A stretch of 64,000 nt of DNA from Neomegalonema perideroedes DSM 15528 (GTDB lineage Bacteria; Pseudomonadota; Alphaproteobacteria; Rhodobacterales; Rhodobacteraceae), in the NCBI RefSeq assembly GCF_000374145.1, contig NZ_KB893653.1:1039923-1103922 (forward strand), written 5' to 3'. Below the pieces are notes generated by a model. That model saw nothing but the letters and a program-made list of their open reading frames with translations. It searched no databases and was not told where the DNA came from. The translations under genes and the position numbers were made by a program. The number at the start of each line of letters is the position of its first letter. Position 1 is the stretch's first letter. Positions 32,035 through 41,013 of this stretch are shown in pieces.

Positions 32035-33438
32035 TCACCTTTCGTTGAGATCGCCGAACCAGGGGGAGGGATCGGCGATGGCGTCGCCGCGGCGAAGTTC
32101 GAGATAGAAGCCGGCCAGAGTCCGGCCTTCGTGGGGCGCGGAGAGGCGGCCGAGGCTTTCGCCCGCCGCCAGCTGCACGCCTTTGCGTCCGAGAATCTTG
32201 GGGTCGAGGTCGCCGAGCCCGGCGAGCAGAACGTGATGGTCGCGGTCCACGCGCAGCATCACCACGTTGGAGAGATTCTTCATCGGGCCTGCGAACTCCA
32301 CCACGCCCGCGAAGGGCGCGTAGACCAGAGAGCCCGCTTCGGCCTCGAAATGCAGGCCGTCGCTGCGATGTCCGTTGGAGAGGCGGTCCCCGTAGCGCGC
32401 CATGAGCCGCGCGCCCATGACCGGCGTGCGGGCGCGCTGGGCGCCGAGATTCTGCGGCGGCGCCTCGTAGATCTGGCGGACCGTCTCGCGCGGCGGAGAG
32501 GCGTAAGCCGTTTCGACCGCTGGTCCCGCCAGAGGCGCGGGGCCGGGCGGAGGCGGCGAAAAGCCGAGCCCGAGATCCGCGCCCAAACCTGAACCCGAAC
32601 CGGGCGCGGGCTCCGCGGAGGGCAGGCGGCGGGGATTCCCCGAAGGCTGCGGCGCCAGAGCCATGGCCGCCTGAGCCTGCGCCATGGCCGCGCGCTGGGC
32701 GGCGGCCTGAGCCTCGGCCAGAGCGGCGGCTTGAATGCGGGCCTGCTCCTGAGCGGCCTGAGCCATGGCGGCCTGAAGATCCGCCGCGCGGCGGTTCAGA
32801 TCCTCGGATTCCTGACGGAGCTTTTCGGCCCGTTCTCCGGCGAGGGCGCCCCGGCCCCGGCTTTCGCGCAGGGCCTCCTTGAGCGCGCCGTCCTCCAGAC
32901 GCACGGCCTCGATGCGCTCCAGAGCCTCGGCGCGGGCGGCTTGGGTCTCGCGGCGGAGGGCGCCGATCTCGCCGATTTCGTCGCGCATCTGGCGGGCGTC
33001 GCGCTCCAGAGCCTCGGCGAGGCCCGAGAGCGCCGAAGCCGCCCGCGCGGCCTGCGCCGGGCGGTCGCTATAGGCGGCGAGGGCGGGGGCGGGCGCCTTG
33101 GCGAGGCTGATCATCGCGCCGAAGGCGGCGGCGTGCTCGGCCTTGCGGCGATGCAATTGGTCCTCCGCCTCATATTGGCGGCGGGTGAGGTCGGTCAGGC
33201 GCTCGCGGGCGTCCTCGGCGGAATCCTGAGAAGCGCGGAGCGCCGCCTCCAGAGCGTCGATGCGCGCTTGATCGGCGAGGGCCTGTCCGGCGGCGGCCTC
33301 GGCCTCGGCGGCGAGCTGCGCGGCCTGCGCGGCCTGAGCCTGAGCCTGAGCCGCCAGATCGGCGGGAGTCGTCTGGGCTCCGGCGAAGGCGGGCCAGAGC
33401 AGAAAGGGCAAAGCGAGGGCGGAGGTCAGGCGGGTCAT
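32035..33438 (-). CDS. envC: EnvC-like murein hydrolase activator (degenerate LytM/M23 domain)
   Basis: 467 residues. MTRLTSALALPFLLWPAFAG is a signal peptide. Residues ~25-250 are long Ala/Glu/Gln-rich coiled coils. A Pro-rich linker precedes the C-terminal M23/LytM fold ('GLHFEAEAGSLVYAPFAGVVEFAGP', 'VVMLRVDRDHHVLLAGLGDL', 'FYLELRRGDAIADPSPWF'). The zinc ligands of active M23 peptidases are not preserved: the HxH position reads LEL. It should therefore activate amidases at the division site rather than cut peptidoglycan. ATG at 33438 has AAGGAGG and overlaps the gpmI stop as ATGA. Confidence 0.92.
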   Translation of the reverse strand: MTRLTSALALPFLLWPAFAGAQTTPADLAAQAQAQAAQAAQLAAEAEAAAGQALADQARIDALEAALRASQDSAEDARERLTDLTRRQYEAEDQLHRRKAEHAAAFGAMISLAKAPAPALAAYSDRPAQAARAASALSGLAEALERDARQMRDEIGEIGALRRETQAARAEALERIEAVRLEDGALKEALRESRGRGALAGERAEKLRQESEDLNRRAADLQAAMAQAAQEQARIQAAALAEAQAAAQRAAMAQAQAAMALAPQPSGNPRRLPSAEPAPGSGSGLGADLGLGFSPPPPGPAPLAGPAVETAYASPPRETVRQIYEAPPQNLGAQRARTPVMGARLMARYGDRLSNGHRSDGLHFEAEAGSLVYAPFAGVVEFAGPMKNLSNVVMLRVDRDHHVLLAGLGDLDPKILGRKGVQLAAGESLGRLSAPHEGRTLAGFYLELRRGDAIADPSPWFGDLNER

Positions 33439-35021
33439 GGCGCCTCCTTCCCCGGGCGGATCAGCAGCGAACGCCCGGTCATGGCGGCGGGCTGATCGAG
33501 GCCCAGCATGTCGAGCAGGGTCGGGGCCACGTCGCCCAAGCGGCCGCCCGGCGCGAGCTTCGCGCCGCCCAGCCGATCCGCGCCCAGCAGGATCACGGGG
33601 ACTTCGTTCAGGGTGTGGGCGGTGTGGGGCTCGCCGGTCTCGGGATCGGTCATCACCTCGGCGTTGCCGTGGTCGGCCACCACGAGCATCGCGCCCCCGA
33701 CCTCCCCGATGGCCGCGACGGCCTCGCCAAGCTCATGATCCACCGCTTCGCAAGCCGCCATGGCCGCCGCGAGGATCCCGGTATGGCCCACCATGTCGGG
33801 ATTGGCGAAATTCACCACGATCAGATCCTGCTCGCCCGAACGAATGGCAGAGGCCAGAGCCGCGCCCACCTCGGGCGCCGACATCTCCGGCTGAAGATCG
33901 TAAGTCCGCACTTTGGGGCTCGGGGCCATGAACCGCGTCTCGCCCGGATAGGGGCTTTCCACCCCGCCGTTGAAGAAGAAGGTCACATGGGGATATTTCT
34001 CGGTCTCGGCAAGGCGGAGCTGCGTCAGCCCGAGCTTCGAAATCGTCTCGCCGAGGCCCTCCGCGATGGATTGCGGCGGGAAGATCGCCGACATAAAGGC
34101 GTCGTGGGCGGAGGAATAGGAGACCATCCCGCAGAGATCCGCGAAGGCGGGCGCGGGGCGCTCGAAGGCGGCGAATTCCGGATCCGCCAAAGCCGACAGG
34201 ATCTCGCGCGCGCGGTCGGAGCGGAAATTCGCCATGAGCAGGCCGTCGCCCGCCTTCGCGCCGAGATAATCGCCGATGACCGAAGGCGCGACGAATTCGT
34301 CGGTTTCGCCGCGGGCGTAAGCGGCCTCCACGGCCTCGCGGGCCGAGCCGAAGCGCTGGCCCTCGCCGCGGGCGACGGCGGCGTAAGCGAGAGACACGCG
34401 CTCCCAGCGTTTGTCTCTGTCCATGGCGTAGAAGCGGCCCGAGACGGTGGCGATCCGCGCGCCCGAGCCTTTCAGCTTGGCCTCGAAATCCGCCAGATAG
34501 CCCAGAGCGCTCGAAGGCGGCGTGTCGCGTCCGTCGAGGAAGACGTGGACGAGGACCGGAATCCCCTCCGCGCCGAGGATCTGCGCTAAAGCCGCCATAT
34601 GGTCTTGATGGGCGTGGACGCCGCCCGGCGACATCAGCCCGAGGAGATGGCTCGCGCCGCCCGAAGCCTTGAGCGCCGCGATATGGCGCTTCAGGGCGGG
34701 GGCCTGCGCGAGGGTTCCCTCGCGGATGGCCTTGTCGATGCGCGGCAGATCCATCCAGACCACGCGTCCGGCGCCGAGATTGGTGTGGCCCACCTCGGAA
34801 TTGCCCATCTGGCCGTCGGGCAAGCCGACGTCCTCCCCGGAGGCGCGCAAGGTCGCATGCGGGCAAGAGGCCATGAGGGAGTCGTAAGCGGGGGTCTCGG
34901 CCAGCGCCACGGCGTTGGCCTCCAGCCGGGGGCTGAGGCCCCAGCCGTCGAGGATGCAAAGCACGACCGGCCTGATCTGCGGGCGCGCCGGGGCGGAGTT
35001 GGTCGAAGTCATGGAGGCCAT
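33435..35021 (-). CDS. gpmI: 2,3-bisphosphoglycerate-independent phosphoglycerate mutase
   Basis: About 528 residues. The alkaline-phosphatase-superfamily glycolytic enzyme interconverting 3- and 2-phosphoglycerate with two manganese ions. 'VVLCILDGWGLSPRLEANAV' holds the first metal aspartate, and QMGNSEVGHTNLGAGRVV the phosphorylated serine. 'HVFLDGRDTPPSSALGYL', 'MANFRSDRAREI' and 'VVNFANPDMVGHTGILAAAMAACEAVDHELG' with 'VVADHGNAEVM' complete the active site. Start ATG at 35021 or 35012; no clear ribosome site for either, and an in-frame reading upstream to 35180 looks non-coding. First gene of the gpmI-envC-ctpA-ctpA operon. Confidence 0.95.
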   Translation of the reverse strand: MASMTSTNSAPARPQIRPVVLCILDGWGLSPRLEANAVALAETPAYDSLMASCPHATLRASGEDVGLPDGQMGNSEVGHTNLGAGRVVWMDLPRIDKAIREGTLAQAPALKRHIAALKASGGASHLLGLMSPGGVHAHQDHMAALAQILGAEGIPVLVHVFLDGRDTPPSSALGYLADFEAKLKGSGARIATVSGRFYAMDRDKRWERVSLAYAAVARGEGQRFGSAREAVEAAYARGETDEFVAPSVIGDYLGAKAGDGLLMANFRSDRAREILSALADPEFAAFERPAPAFADLCGMVSYSSAHDAFMSAIFPPQSIAEGLGETISKLGLTQLRLAETEKYPHVTFFFNGGVESPYPGETRFMAPSPKVRTYDLQPEMSAPEVGAALASAIRSGEQDLIVVNFANPDMVGHTGILAAAMAACEAVDHELGEAVAAIGEVGGAMLVVADHGNAEVMTDPETGEPHTAHTLNEVPVILLGADRLGGAKLAPGGRLGDVAPTLLDMLGLDQPAAMTGRSLLIRPGKEAP

Positions 35022-35135
35022 TTCGGATGCGAACGCCGGAAACCCGCGCAGAGTAAGGCGTTCCCCGCCCGACGTCCAGCATGGCGGCGTCGAGGTTAAC
35101 GCCATGTGAATGAGAAGACGCATAGGGCGTGAAAG

Positions 35136-35177
35136 ACCGGGCGCCGCCTCATTTTCAGAGGCGACGCCCGGTTTTTT
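35136..35177. terminator. Terminator hairpin between gpmI and the RND operon
   Basis: ACCGGGCG and GCCTC arms pair with GAGGC and CGCCCGGT around ATTTTCA, followed by six T residues. On the minus strand it lies 28 bases beyond the RND permease stop and separates that operon from gpmI; the T-run is on the plus-strand side. Confidence 0.75.
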
Positions 35178-35204
35178 CATCCGTTTCCGGTTTTCCGAAA
35201 GGGC

Positions 35205-38200
35205 TTATTCCGCCGCCTGACGGATGGCGTAGGCGTCCAGCTCCTCGGGGGTGGGGGCGGCGGGCAGGGGCTCGGTCAGAGGCTTCCTGCCTCCGCCGAG
35301 GCCTTTGCGCTTGCGCGCCCCGCCCCAGAGCATCCGTCCCGAAGCCTTCAGCGAGAGGCTCAGATCCTGCTGGATCGCCAGAACCGCGGGCACCACCACC
35401 AGAACCAGAGTCGAGCCCAGACCCAGACCATAGACCAGCGAAATCACCGTCGGCTTGAGGAACTGCGCCTGAACGCTGGTCTCCAGCAGGAGGGGCGCCG
35501 TGCCGAGAACCGTGGTGATGGTGGTCAGAAACACCGCGCGCAGACGGTCGCAGGCGCCTTGGACGATCGAAGGGAGCAAGCCGCGTTTCGGGGAATATTC
35601 GTCCACCGTGGTCACCAGCACGATGGAGTCGTTGACGATGATGCCCGCCACGCCGATCACGCCGATGATCGAATACATGCTCAGGGCCTCGTTATGGAGG
35701 TGATGGCCCCAGATCACCCCGATCATGCCCAGAGGAATCACGGACATGATGATCACGGGCCGCGTCCAGGAGCCGAGGATCCAGGCCAGAGTCAGATAAA
35801 TCCCCACCATGGCCATGACGAAGCCGTTGACGGCGTCGCCGAGGAATTGCCGCTCATTGGCCAGAGCGCCGCCCTGTTCGGAGCTGACGCCGTGACGGGC
35901 CGTCACCTCGGGGAGGATCTCCTCCGCGAGGATGCGGCGGGCCTCGTTCTGGAGGGCGGGGTCTTCGGCGAGGTCGCCCGTCACCGTGGCCACCCGCAGG
36001 CCGCCCTCGCGCCGCACCGAGGCGAAGCCTTGCCGCGTCGTGAGGTCGGCGATCTCCGAGAGCGCCATATAGGTTCCCGAAGGCGAGCGCAGACGCACGT
36101 TGGTCAGATAATCGGCGCGGATCTCCGCGTCGGGCGGCTCGACGACCACTTTGACCGTCCGGCCGTCGCGGACGAACTCCGCCGCCTCGATTCCGGTGAG
36201 CTTGCGGCGCATTTCGGCGGCGAGGGTCGCCTCCGTGAAGCCCGCCGCGCGGCCTTGGGCGTTCAGCGCGACGACGTATTCCACCTTATCATAGGAGAGG
36301 GTGTCCTCCAGCGCGCTGACGCCCGAGACCTGCCCGAGCCGCAGCTTGAGATCCTCCGCCGCCGCCTTGAGGACTTCGGCGTTCGCGCCGCTGAGCCGCA
36401 CGTTGATTCCGTCGCCGCCGCCGAAGCTGCGGGCGCCGGTCAGGGATAATTGCTCCATGCGCGGATGAGGTTCGATCTCGGCGGTCCAGGCGCGGATGAT
36501 CTCCTGCTGGGCGTAGGGGCGCAGATCGGGGTCGATCAGCTCGACCTCGAAGGCGCCCAAGAGATCCGCGTCCTTGGCCTCGACGTTGCTCAGGCCGCGC
36601 CCCGCCGAGCCCACCCGCCCGAGGGCCGTCGCCACCGGAGCCCGGCCGTATTCCGCCTCGAAGCGGCGGTTCACGGCTTCGAGGGCGCGGTCCATCTCGG
36701 CGGACATGGCGATGCTGTCGGCGCGGGTCGAGCCGTCGAGCATGGCGAAATAGGCGGTGATCTCGCCTTGCTCCGGAGAGGAGAAGAAGCGCCAGCGCAG
36801 CTTGCCCTCCACGAAGATCGAGGCGCTGATCATCAGCAGCATCACCATCGCCGCCACGACCACATAACGGATCCGCAGGATGAAGGCGATGAAGGGCCGG
36901 AAGAGAACCTCCACGAACCAGGTGAAGCCCTTGTCCACGAAGCGGCTCGGGGCGTCATACCAGGGATTCGCCTTTTTCGGCTTGGACATGGCGTGGCGCA
37001 TATGGGCGGGCAGGATCACGAAGCTCTCGAACAGGCTCGCGATCAGCACCGCCGCGATGGTCATCGGGATGTCTTTGATCATGTCGCCGAAGCGTCCGCC
37101 GATCAGCAGCAGGGCGCCGAAGGCGAGGATGGTCGTCGCCGAGGCCGCGATCACCGGGCCGAGCATCCGGCGCGCCGCGCGTTCGGCCGCCGCGCCGGGG
37201 CCGAAGCCGCGACGGCGCATCCAATCGGCGTAATCGCCGACCACGATGGCGTCGTCCACCGCCACGCCCAGACAGATGATCAGCGCGAAGAGCGACATGG
37301 AGTTCAGCGTCATGCCCATGAAATACATGACCGCCAAAGTCGCCGCCGTGGCCGTGGCGATGCCCGCCGCCACCCAAAAGGCCATGCTCGCGTTCAGAAA
37401 GAGAAAGAGCGAGACCAGCACCAGAACCAGACCCATCACGCCGTTGGAGATCAGGATCTGAAGCCGCCCGCTGATGCTTTCGGCGCGGTCGCGGATGAGG
37501 GTCATCTCGACGCCCGCGGGCAGAGTGGGGGCGATGGCCTCCACGGTCTCGCGCACGGCGGCGCGGAGCTTCAGGGCGTCGCCCGTCGGGCCGCGCGAGA
37601 CGCTCACCAGAACCGCGGGCTGATCGCCCCGGAAATAGGCCACGCCGGAATCGAGCCCGTCCTCGCGGACCTCCGCCACGTCGCGCACGAGGATCCGGGC
37701 GCCGTCGGGACGCACGGCCACCGGAGTCTCCGCGATCTCGTAAGCGGTGGTGCGGTCGGCGCCGACGCGGATGCGCGCCTGAGCCGCCTCAAGCTCGCCC
37801 GCCGGAGAGGCTTTGTAAGCCCCCGTGATCGCTCCGGCGACGTCGTTCAGCGTCAGGCCCTCGCGCTCCAGAGCGCCGTTCGGGGCCTCGACGCGGATGT
37901 TCGGATTGGTCACGCCGGAGATGGTCGCCTGCTGCACGCCCGCCCGAAAAAGCGCCGCTTTCAGCTCGTCGGCGTAGCGGGCCAGAAGCTCGATTCCCAC
38001 CGGGCCGGAGATGGAGACGTCCACCACCCGATCCGACCAGCCGCCCCGGCGAATCGTCGGGACTTCGGATTCGGCGGGCAGAGAGCGGCGCAGGCCGTCC
38101 ACGGCGGCCTGAACGTCCTCGGCGGCCTGCATCATATTCGCGCCGGGGTCGAACTCCAGCGTGATGCTGGCCGAGCCCTCGCGGGAGTTGGAGCGCACCG

Positions 38201-38462
38201 AAGCCACGTTCTCGACCGCGATCAGGCTCGGCTCCAGCACCTCGACCACGCCGTGGTCCATGTCCTCGGCGCCCGCCCCGGTCCAGGAGACCGAGACGAT
38301 CATGGTCTCCTGAACCACGTCGGGGAAGAACTGCGCCCGCAGATTGAAGGCCGACCAGAGGCCGCCGACCAGCATCAGCGCCATCAGCAGATTGGCGGCG
38401 GTCGGATGGGCGACGAAATAGCCCAAAATCCCGCGCGGACGATATTTTTCATGGGCGCTCAT
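35205..38462 (-). CDS. RND family efflux transporter permease
   Basis: 1085 residues, normal for a hydrophobe/amphiphile RND pump. TM1 is 'GYFVAHPTAANLLMALMLVGGLWSAFNL', followed by the family FFPDVVQETMIVSVSW. The middle helices carry 'MSLFALIICLGVAVDDAIVVGDY' with the paired aspartates of the proton relay on TM4. The second half has 'MYSIIGVIGVAGIIVNDSIVLVTTVDEY' and 'VFLTTITTVLGTAPLLLETSVQAQFLKP'. It exports drugs or other amphiphiles from the periplasm with proton uptake, together with the adaptor encoded upstream (overlap ATGA). No outer-membrane channel gene is adjacent. Confidence 0.95.
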   Translation of the reverse strand: MSAHEKYRPRGILGYFVAHPTAANLLMALMLVGGLWSAFNLRAQFFPDVVQETMIVSVSWTGAGAEDMDHGVVEVLEPSLIAVENVASVRSNSREGSASITLEFDPGANMMQAAEDVQAAVDGLRRSLPAESEVPTIRRGGWSDRVVDVSISGPVGIELLARYADELKAALFRAGVQQATISGVTNPNIRVEAPNGALEREGLTLNDVAGAITGAYKASPAGELEAAQARIRVGADRTTAYEIAETPVAVRPDGARILVRDVAEVREDGLDSGVAYFRGDQPAVLVSVSRGPTGDALKLRAAVRETVEAIAPTLPAGVEMTLIRDRAESISGRLQILISNGVMGLVLVLVSLFLFLNASMAFWVAAGIATATAATLAVMYFMGMTLNSMSLFALIICLGVAVDDAIVVGDYADWMRRRGFGPGAAAERAARRMLGPVIAASATTILAFGALLLIGGRFGDMIKDIPMTIAAVLIASLFESFVILPAHMRHAMSKPKKANPWYDAPSRFVDKGFTWFVEVLFRPFIAFILRIRYVVVAAMVMLLMISASIFVEGKLRWRFFSSPEQGEITAYFAMLDGSTRADSIAMSAEMDRALEAVNRRFEAEYGRAPVATALGRVGSAGRGLSNVEAKDADLLGAFEVELIDPDLRPYAQQEIIRAWTAEIEPHPRMEQLSLTGARSFGGGDGINVRLSGANAEVLKAAAEDLKLRLGQVSGVSALEDTLSYDKVEYVVALNAQGRAAGFTEATLAAEMRRKLTGIEAAEFVRDGRTVKVVVEPPDAEIRADYLTNVRLRSPSGTYMALSEIADLTTRQGFASVRREGGLRVATVTGDLAEDPALQNEARRILAEEILPEVTARHGVSSEQGGALANERQFLGDAVNGFVMAMVGIYLTLAWILGSWTRPVIIMSVIPLGMIGVIWGHHLHNEALSMYSIIGVIGVAGIIVNDSIVLVTTVDEYSPKRGLLPSIVQGACDRLRAVFLTTITTVLGTAPLLLETSVQAQFLKPTVISLVYGLGLGSTLVLVVVPAVLAIQQDLSLSLKASGRMLWGGARKRKGLGGGRKPLTEPLPAAPTPEELDAYAIRQAAE

Positions 38463-40027
38463 GAGGCGTCTCCGGGGCGGGGGGCTTCGGCTGCGGAGGC
38501 GGAGGGGGGAGCAGAGGGGCGGCCCTCAGGACGACCTTCGGGGCGACCTTCTCCGCGCGGGGGGCGGCCTTCGCCGCTCCAGCCGCCTTCAGGACGCTGC
38601 GGACGGCCTTCGCCCCCCGGAGCGCCCTGAGCGGCGCCCTGCGGACGCTCGCCTTGCGGGCGCTGGCCCTGAGCGCCTTCGGCTTGAGGCGCGCCCTGGC
38701 CGCGCTGCCCGCCAAAACCGCCCCCGAAACCTCCGGGTCCGGCGGCGGGCGTTTCGGGCGTGGCGGGATCGCGGAAGCGCACGCCCGGTCCAAGCTGGCG
38801 GGTGCGCTGAGTCACATATTCCGATCCGATGGGCGCGCCCGCCACATAAACCCAATCGCCGGAGCGGCGGCGGATCTCCAGAGTCATTTCCTCAAGCCGC
38901 CCCGCCTGACGATTGAAGACCAGCACGCGGCCGTCCTCGGTCAAGGCGGAGGCCGGGAGGCGGGCGAGGGCGTCAAGGACGGGCTCGGTGATCTCGATCC
39001 GCACGAAATCGCCCGGACGCAGCCCGCCCGCCTCGCCGAGAGTCGCGTAAAGCGTGCGGCCGCCCTGTCCCTGCGCCACCGCCGCCCCGATGCGGGTCAG
39101 ACGGGCGGGCAGGCTCTGGGCGCCGTCGCTCATGGTCAGCGAGACGCGGGCCGTCAGGGGTTTGAGGTTCCCGGCCTCGTCGGTCAGGCGGGCGTATTCC
39201 GCGCCTGAGACCTGAAACCGGACCTCCAGAACGCCGAGATCCACCAGAGTTCCGAGAGTCTCATTGGCTGAAACATTGCGGCCCACCACGGCGGCGGCGC
39301 TCACGGCGTCCAGCGCGCCGGAGAAAGGCGCCCGCAGCAGAGTCTCGGCGGAGGCGCGTTCGGCGTCGGAGAGGGTCAGGCGGGCGCGCTCCACGGCGAG
39401 CTGCGCCTGACGGATTTCGTTCTGCAAGGAGGCGAGGGACTGGCGGCGCGTCTCGACCTCCTGACGGGCGGAGTTGGCCGCGATCTGGGCCGTCTCGACG
39501 GCGGTGCGGGCCGCGAAGCCCCGCGAGGCCAATTGCTGCTGGCGCGACAAGGCGTCTTCGCGGATGGCCTGTTGCTGCAAGGCTGAGTCGAGTTCGGCTT
39601 GGCGCAGCCCCTGATTGCCGGAGGTGGTCGCCAGCCGCGCCTGAGAATCGGCGAGGGCGGCGCGGGCGTCGGCGGCGCGCGTGTCGGTGGCGGCGGGGTC
39701 GATGCGGGCGAGGATCTCGCCTTCCCGAACCAGAGCGCCGTCGCGGAATTCGCCGCCTAAAGCCACGATGCGGCCCGCCGCTCCCGCCCGCAGCTCAAGG
39801 CTGCGCGGCGCCTCGATCTGGCCGAAGACCGTGGTCGTCAGCGCCGAGGAATCCAGAGCGAAGGTCTCGATGGGGGCGGTGAAGCTCCGTTCCGGCGCAG
39901 GCCGGGCCGGGGGCCTCTGAGCGGCGATCCGCTGCGCCTCGACCATCCGCCAGCCGCCGTAAGCCAGCAGGGCGAAGCAAGCCAGCAAGATCGCCGAACC
40001 GCGCAGCGCGCGCGCCAGAAAGCGCAT
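38459..40027 (-). CDS. RND efflux periplasmic adaptor (membrane fusion protein) with long disordered tail
   Basis: 522 residues. MRFLARALRGSAILLACFAL is an N-terminal anchor. The lipoyl/barrel-sandwich half-motifs are 'RAGAAGRIVALGGEFRDGALVREGEILARIDP' and 'LLRAPFSGALDAVSAAAVVGRNVSANETLGTLVDL', separated by a coiled-coil hairpin (~120-245). Beta-barrel and membrane-proximal domains follow. The last ~80 residues are an unusual low-complexity tail made of GRP, GEG, QG and PEG units, absent from typical adaptors. ATG at 40027 has AAGGAG; an ATG at 40054 is less likely. It overlaps the permease start. Confidence 0.93.
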   Translation of the reverse strand: MRFLARALRGSAILLACFALLAYGGWRMVEAQRIAAQRPPARPAPERSFTAPIETFALDSSALTTTVFGQIEAPRSLELRAGAAGRIVALGGEFRDGALVREGEILARIDPAATDTRAADARAALADSQARLATTSGNQGLRQAELDSALQQQAIREDALSRQQQLASRGFAARTAVETAQIAANSARQEVETRRQSLASLQNEIRQAQLAVERARLTLSDAERASAETLLRAPFSGALDAVSAAAVVGRNVSANETLGTLVDLGVLEVRFQVSGAEYARLTDEAGNLKPLTARVSLTMSDGAQSLPARLTRIGAAVAQGQGGRTLYATLGEAGGLRPGDFVRIEITEPVLDALARLPASALTEDGRVLVFNRQAGRLEEMTLEIRRRSGDWVYVAGAPIGSEYVTQRTRQLGPGVRFRDPATPETPAAGPGGFGGGFGGQRGQGAPQAEGAQGQRPQGERPQGAAQGAPGGEGRPQRPEGGWSGEGRPPRGEGRPEGRPEGRPSAPPSASAAEAPRPGDAS

Positions 40028-40141
40028 GACCGGTCTCCTTCGTCCGAAATCCAACAGGCGCTATACGCGCGACGGACTGAAGACGGTCGCAGGAAAATCC
40101 GTTTTGTGAGAATAAAAAACGCGCGATTCCGTATTGGGTTC

Positions 40142-40876
40142 TCAATCCTCTTGTGCGGTCAGGGTCTGTAAAAATCTCGTCAAATCTGGGGCGACATGGG
40201 CGATTTGAGGGCCGTCCGCGCCTTTCTGCGCCCAAGGCGAGGGCGAAGGCACGTAAATCGTGCGCATGCCCATCTCATGCGGGATGAGCAGATTGCGGGC
40301 GGCGTCCTCGAACATGGCGGCGCGGCGCGGATCATAGCCGCCGCGCTCGGCGGCGAGCTCGAAGGCGCGGCGATTGGGCTTGGGCTCATGATCGAGATCG
40401 GCCACGGTGAAGACCCGCGCGAAAAGGCCGTCTATGCCGACGCGCTTCAGCAGGCGCTCGGCGTGGGTGGGATGGGCGTTGGTGTGGACGAAGAGCCGCC
40501 CCGGCAGAGCCGCCAGCGCCTCGGCGAGGGCCGGATCCGGCGCGACGGTCTCGATGGGCACATGGTCGTGGGTCTCGGCCATGAAGGCGACGGGATCGAC
40601 GCCGTGATGGATCGCCAGCCCCCGCGCGGTGAGGCCGTATTCCTCCAGATAATCATGCTGGAGCTGGCGGGCGGCCTCCAGATCAAGGCCGAGGAGATCG
40701 CCGATATAGCGGGTCATATTGGCTTCGGCCTCGGTCCAGAGGCCGGGGGTGTAGGGGTAAAGCGTGTTGTCGAGATCGAAGACCCAAGCCTCGACCTGAG
40801 CGAAATCCTCGCGGAGCGCGCGGCGGGCGGCGGGATCGGAAAGATCGGGCGGGGCGATCCGGGTCGGGGGGAGCAT
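40142..40876 (-). CDS. Pyrimidine 5'-nucleotidase (HAD superfamily)
   Basis: 244 residues. The HAD motif I is WVFDLDNTLYPYTPGLW, with both aspartates near residue 33. Motif II is LFVHTNAHPTHAERLL, and motifs III/IV 'EPKPNRRAFELAAE' and 'RRAAMFEDAARNLLIPHEMGM'. The pattern 'DNTLYP' with 'HHGVDP..F' is that of the SDT1/pyrimidine 5'-nucleotidase group, which dephosphorylates UMP/CMP-type nucleotides or related damage products. ATG at 40876 has AGGAGA. It is not coupled to its neighbours. Confidence 0.9.
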   Translation of the reverse strand: MLPPTRIAPPDLSDPAARRALREDFAQVEAWVFDLDNTLYPYTPGLWTEAEANMTRYIGDLLGLDLEAARQLQHDYLEEYGLTARGLAIHHGVDPVAFMAETHDHVPIETVAPDPALAEALAALPGRLFVHTNAHPTHAERLLKRVGIDGLFARVFTVADLDHEPKPNRRAFELAAERGGYDPRRAAMFEDAARNLLIPHEMGMRTIYVPSPSPWAQKGADGPQIAHVAPDLTRFLQTLTAQED

Positions 40877-40954
40877 GGCGGGTTCTCCTGCAAAGGGCCT
40901 TGCGGGAGCCATGCCTCAACTCGCCGGAGAAGGCGAGGAAATTTCCGGAGGAGG

Positions 40955-40984
40955 GGCCGCCTCCGCAAGGCTTCGGAGGCGGCC
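40955..40984 (-). terminator. Hairpin downstream of serS
   Basis: GGCCGCCTCCG (40955-40965) pairs perfectly with CGGAGGCGGCC (40974-40984) around an eight-base loop, 30 bases beyond the serS stop on the minus strand. The following T-tract is weak. Confidence 0.6.
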
Positions 40985-41013
40985 GGTCGTCAGGACAGGC
41001 TTTCGGAGCGGGC

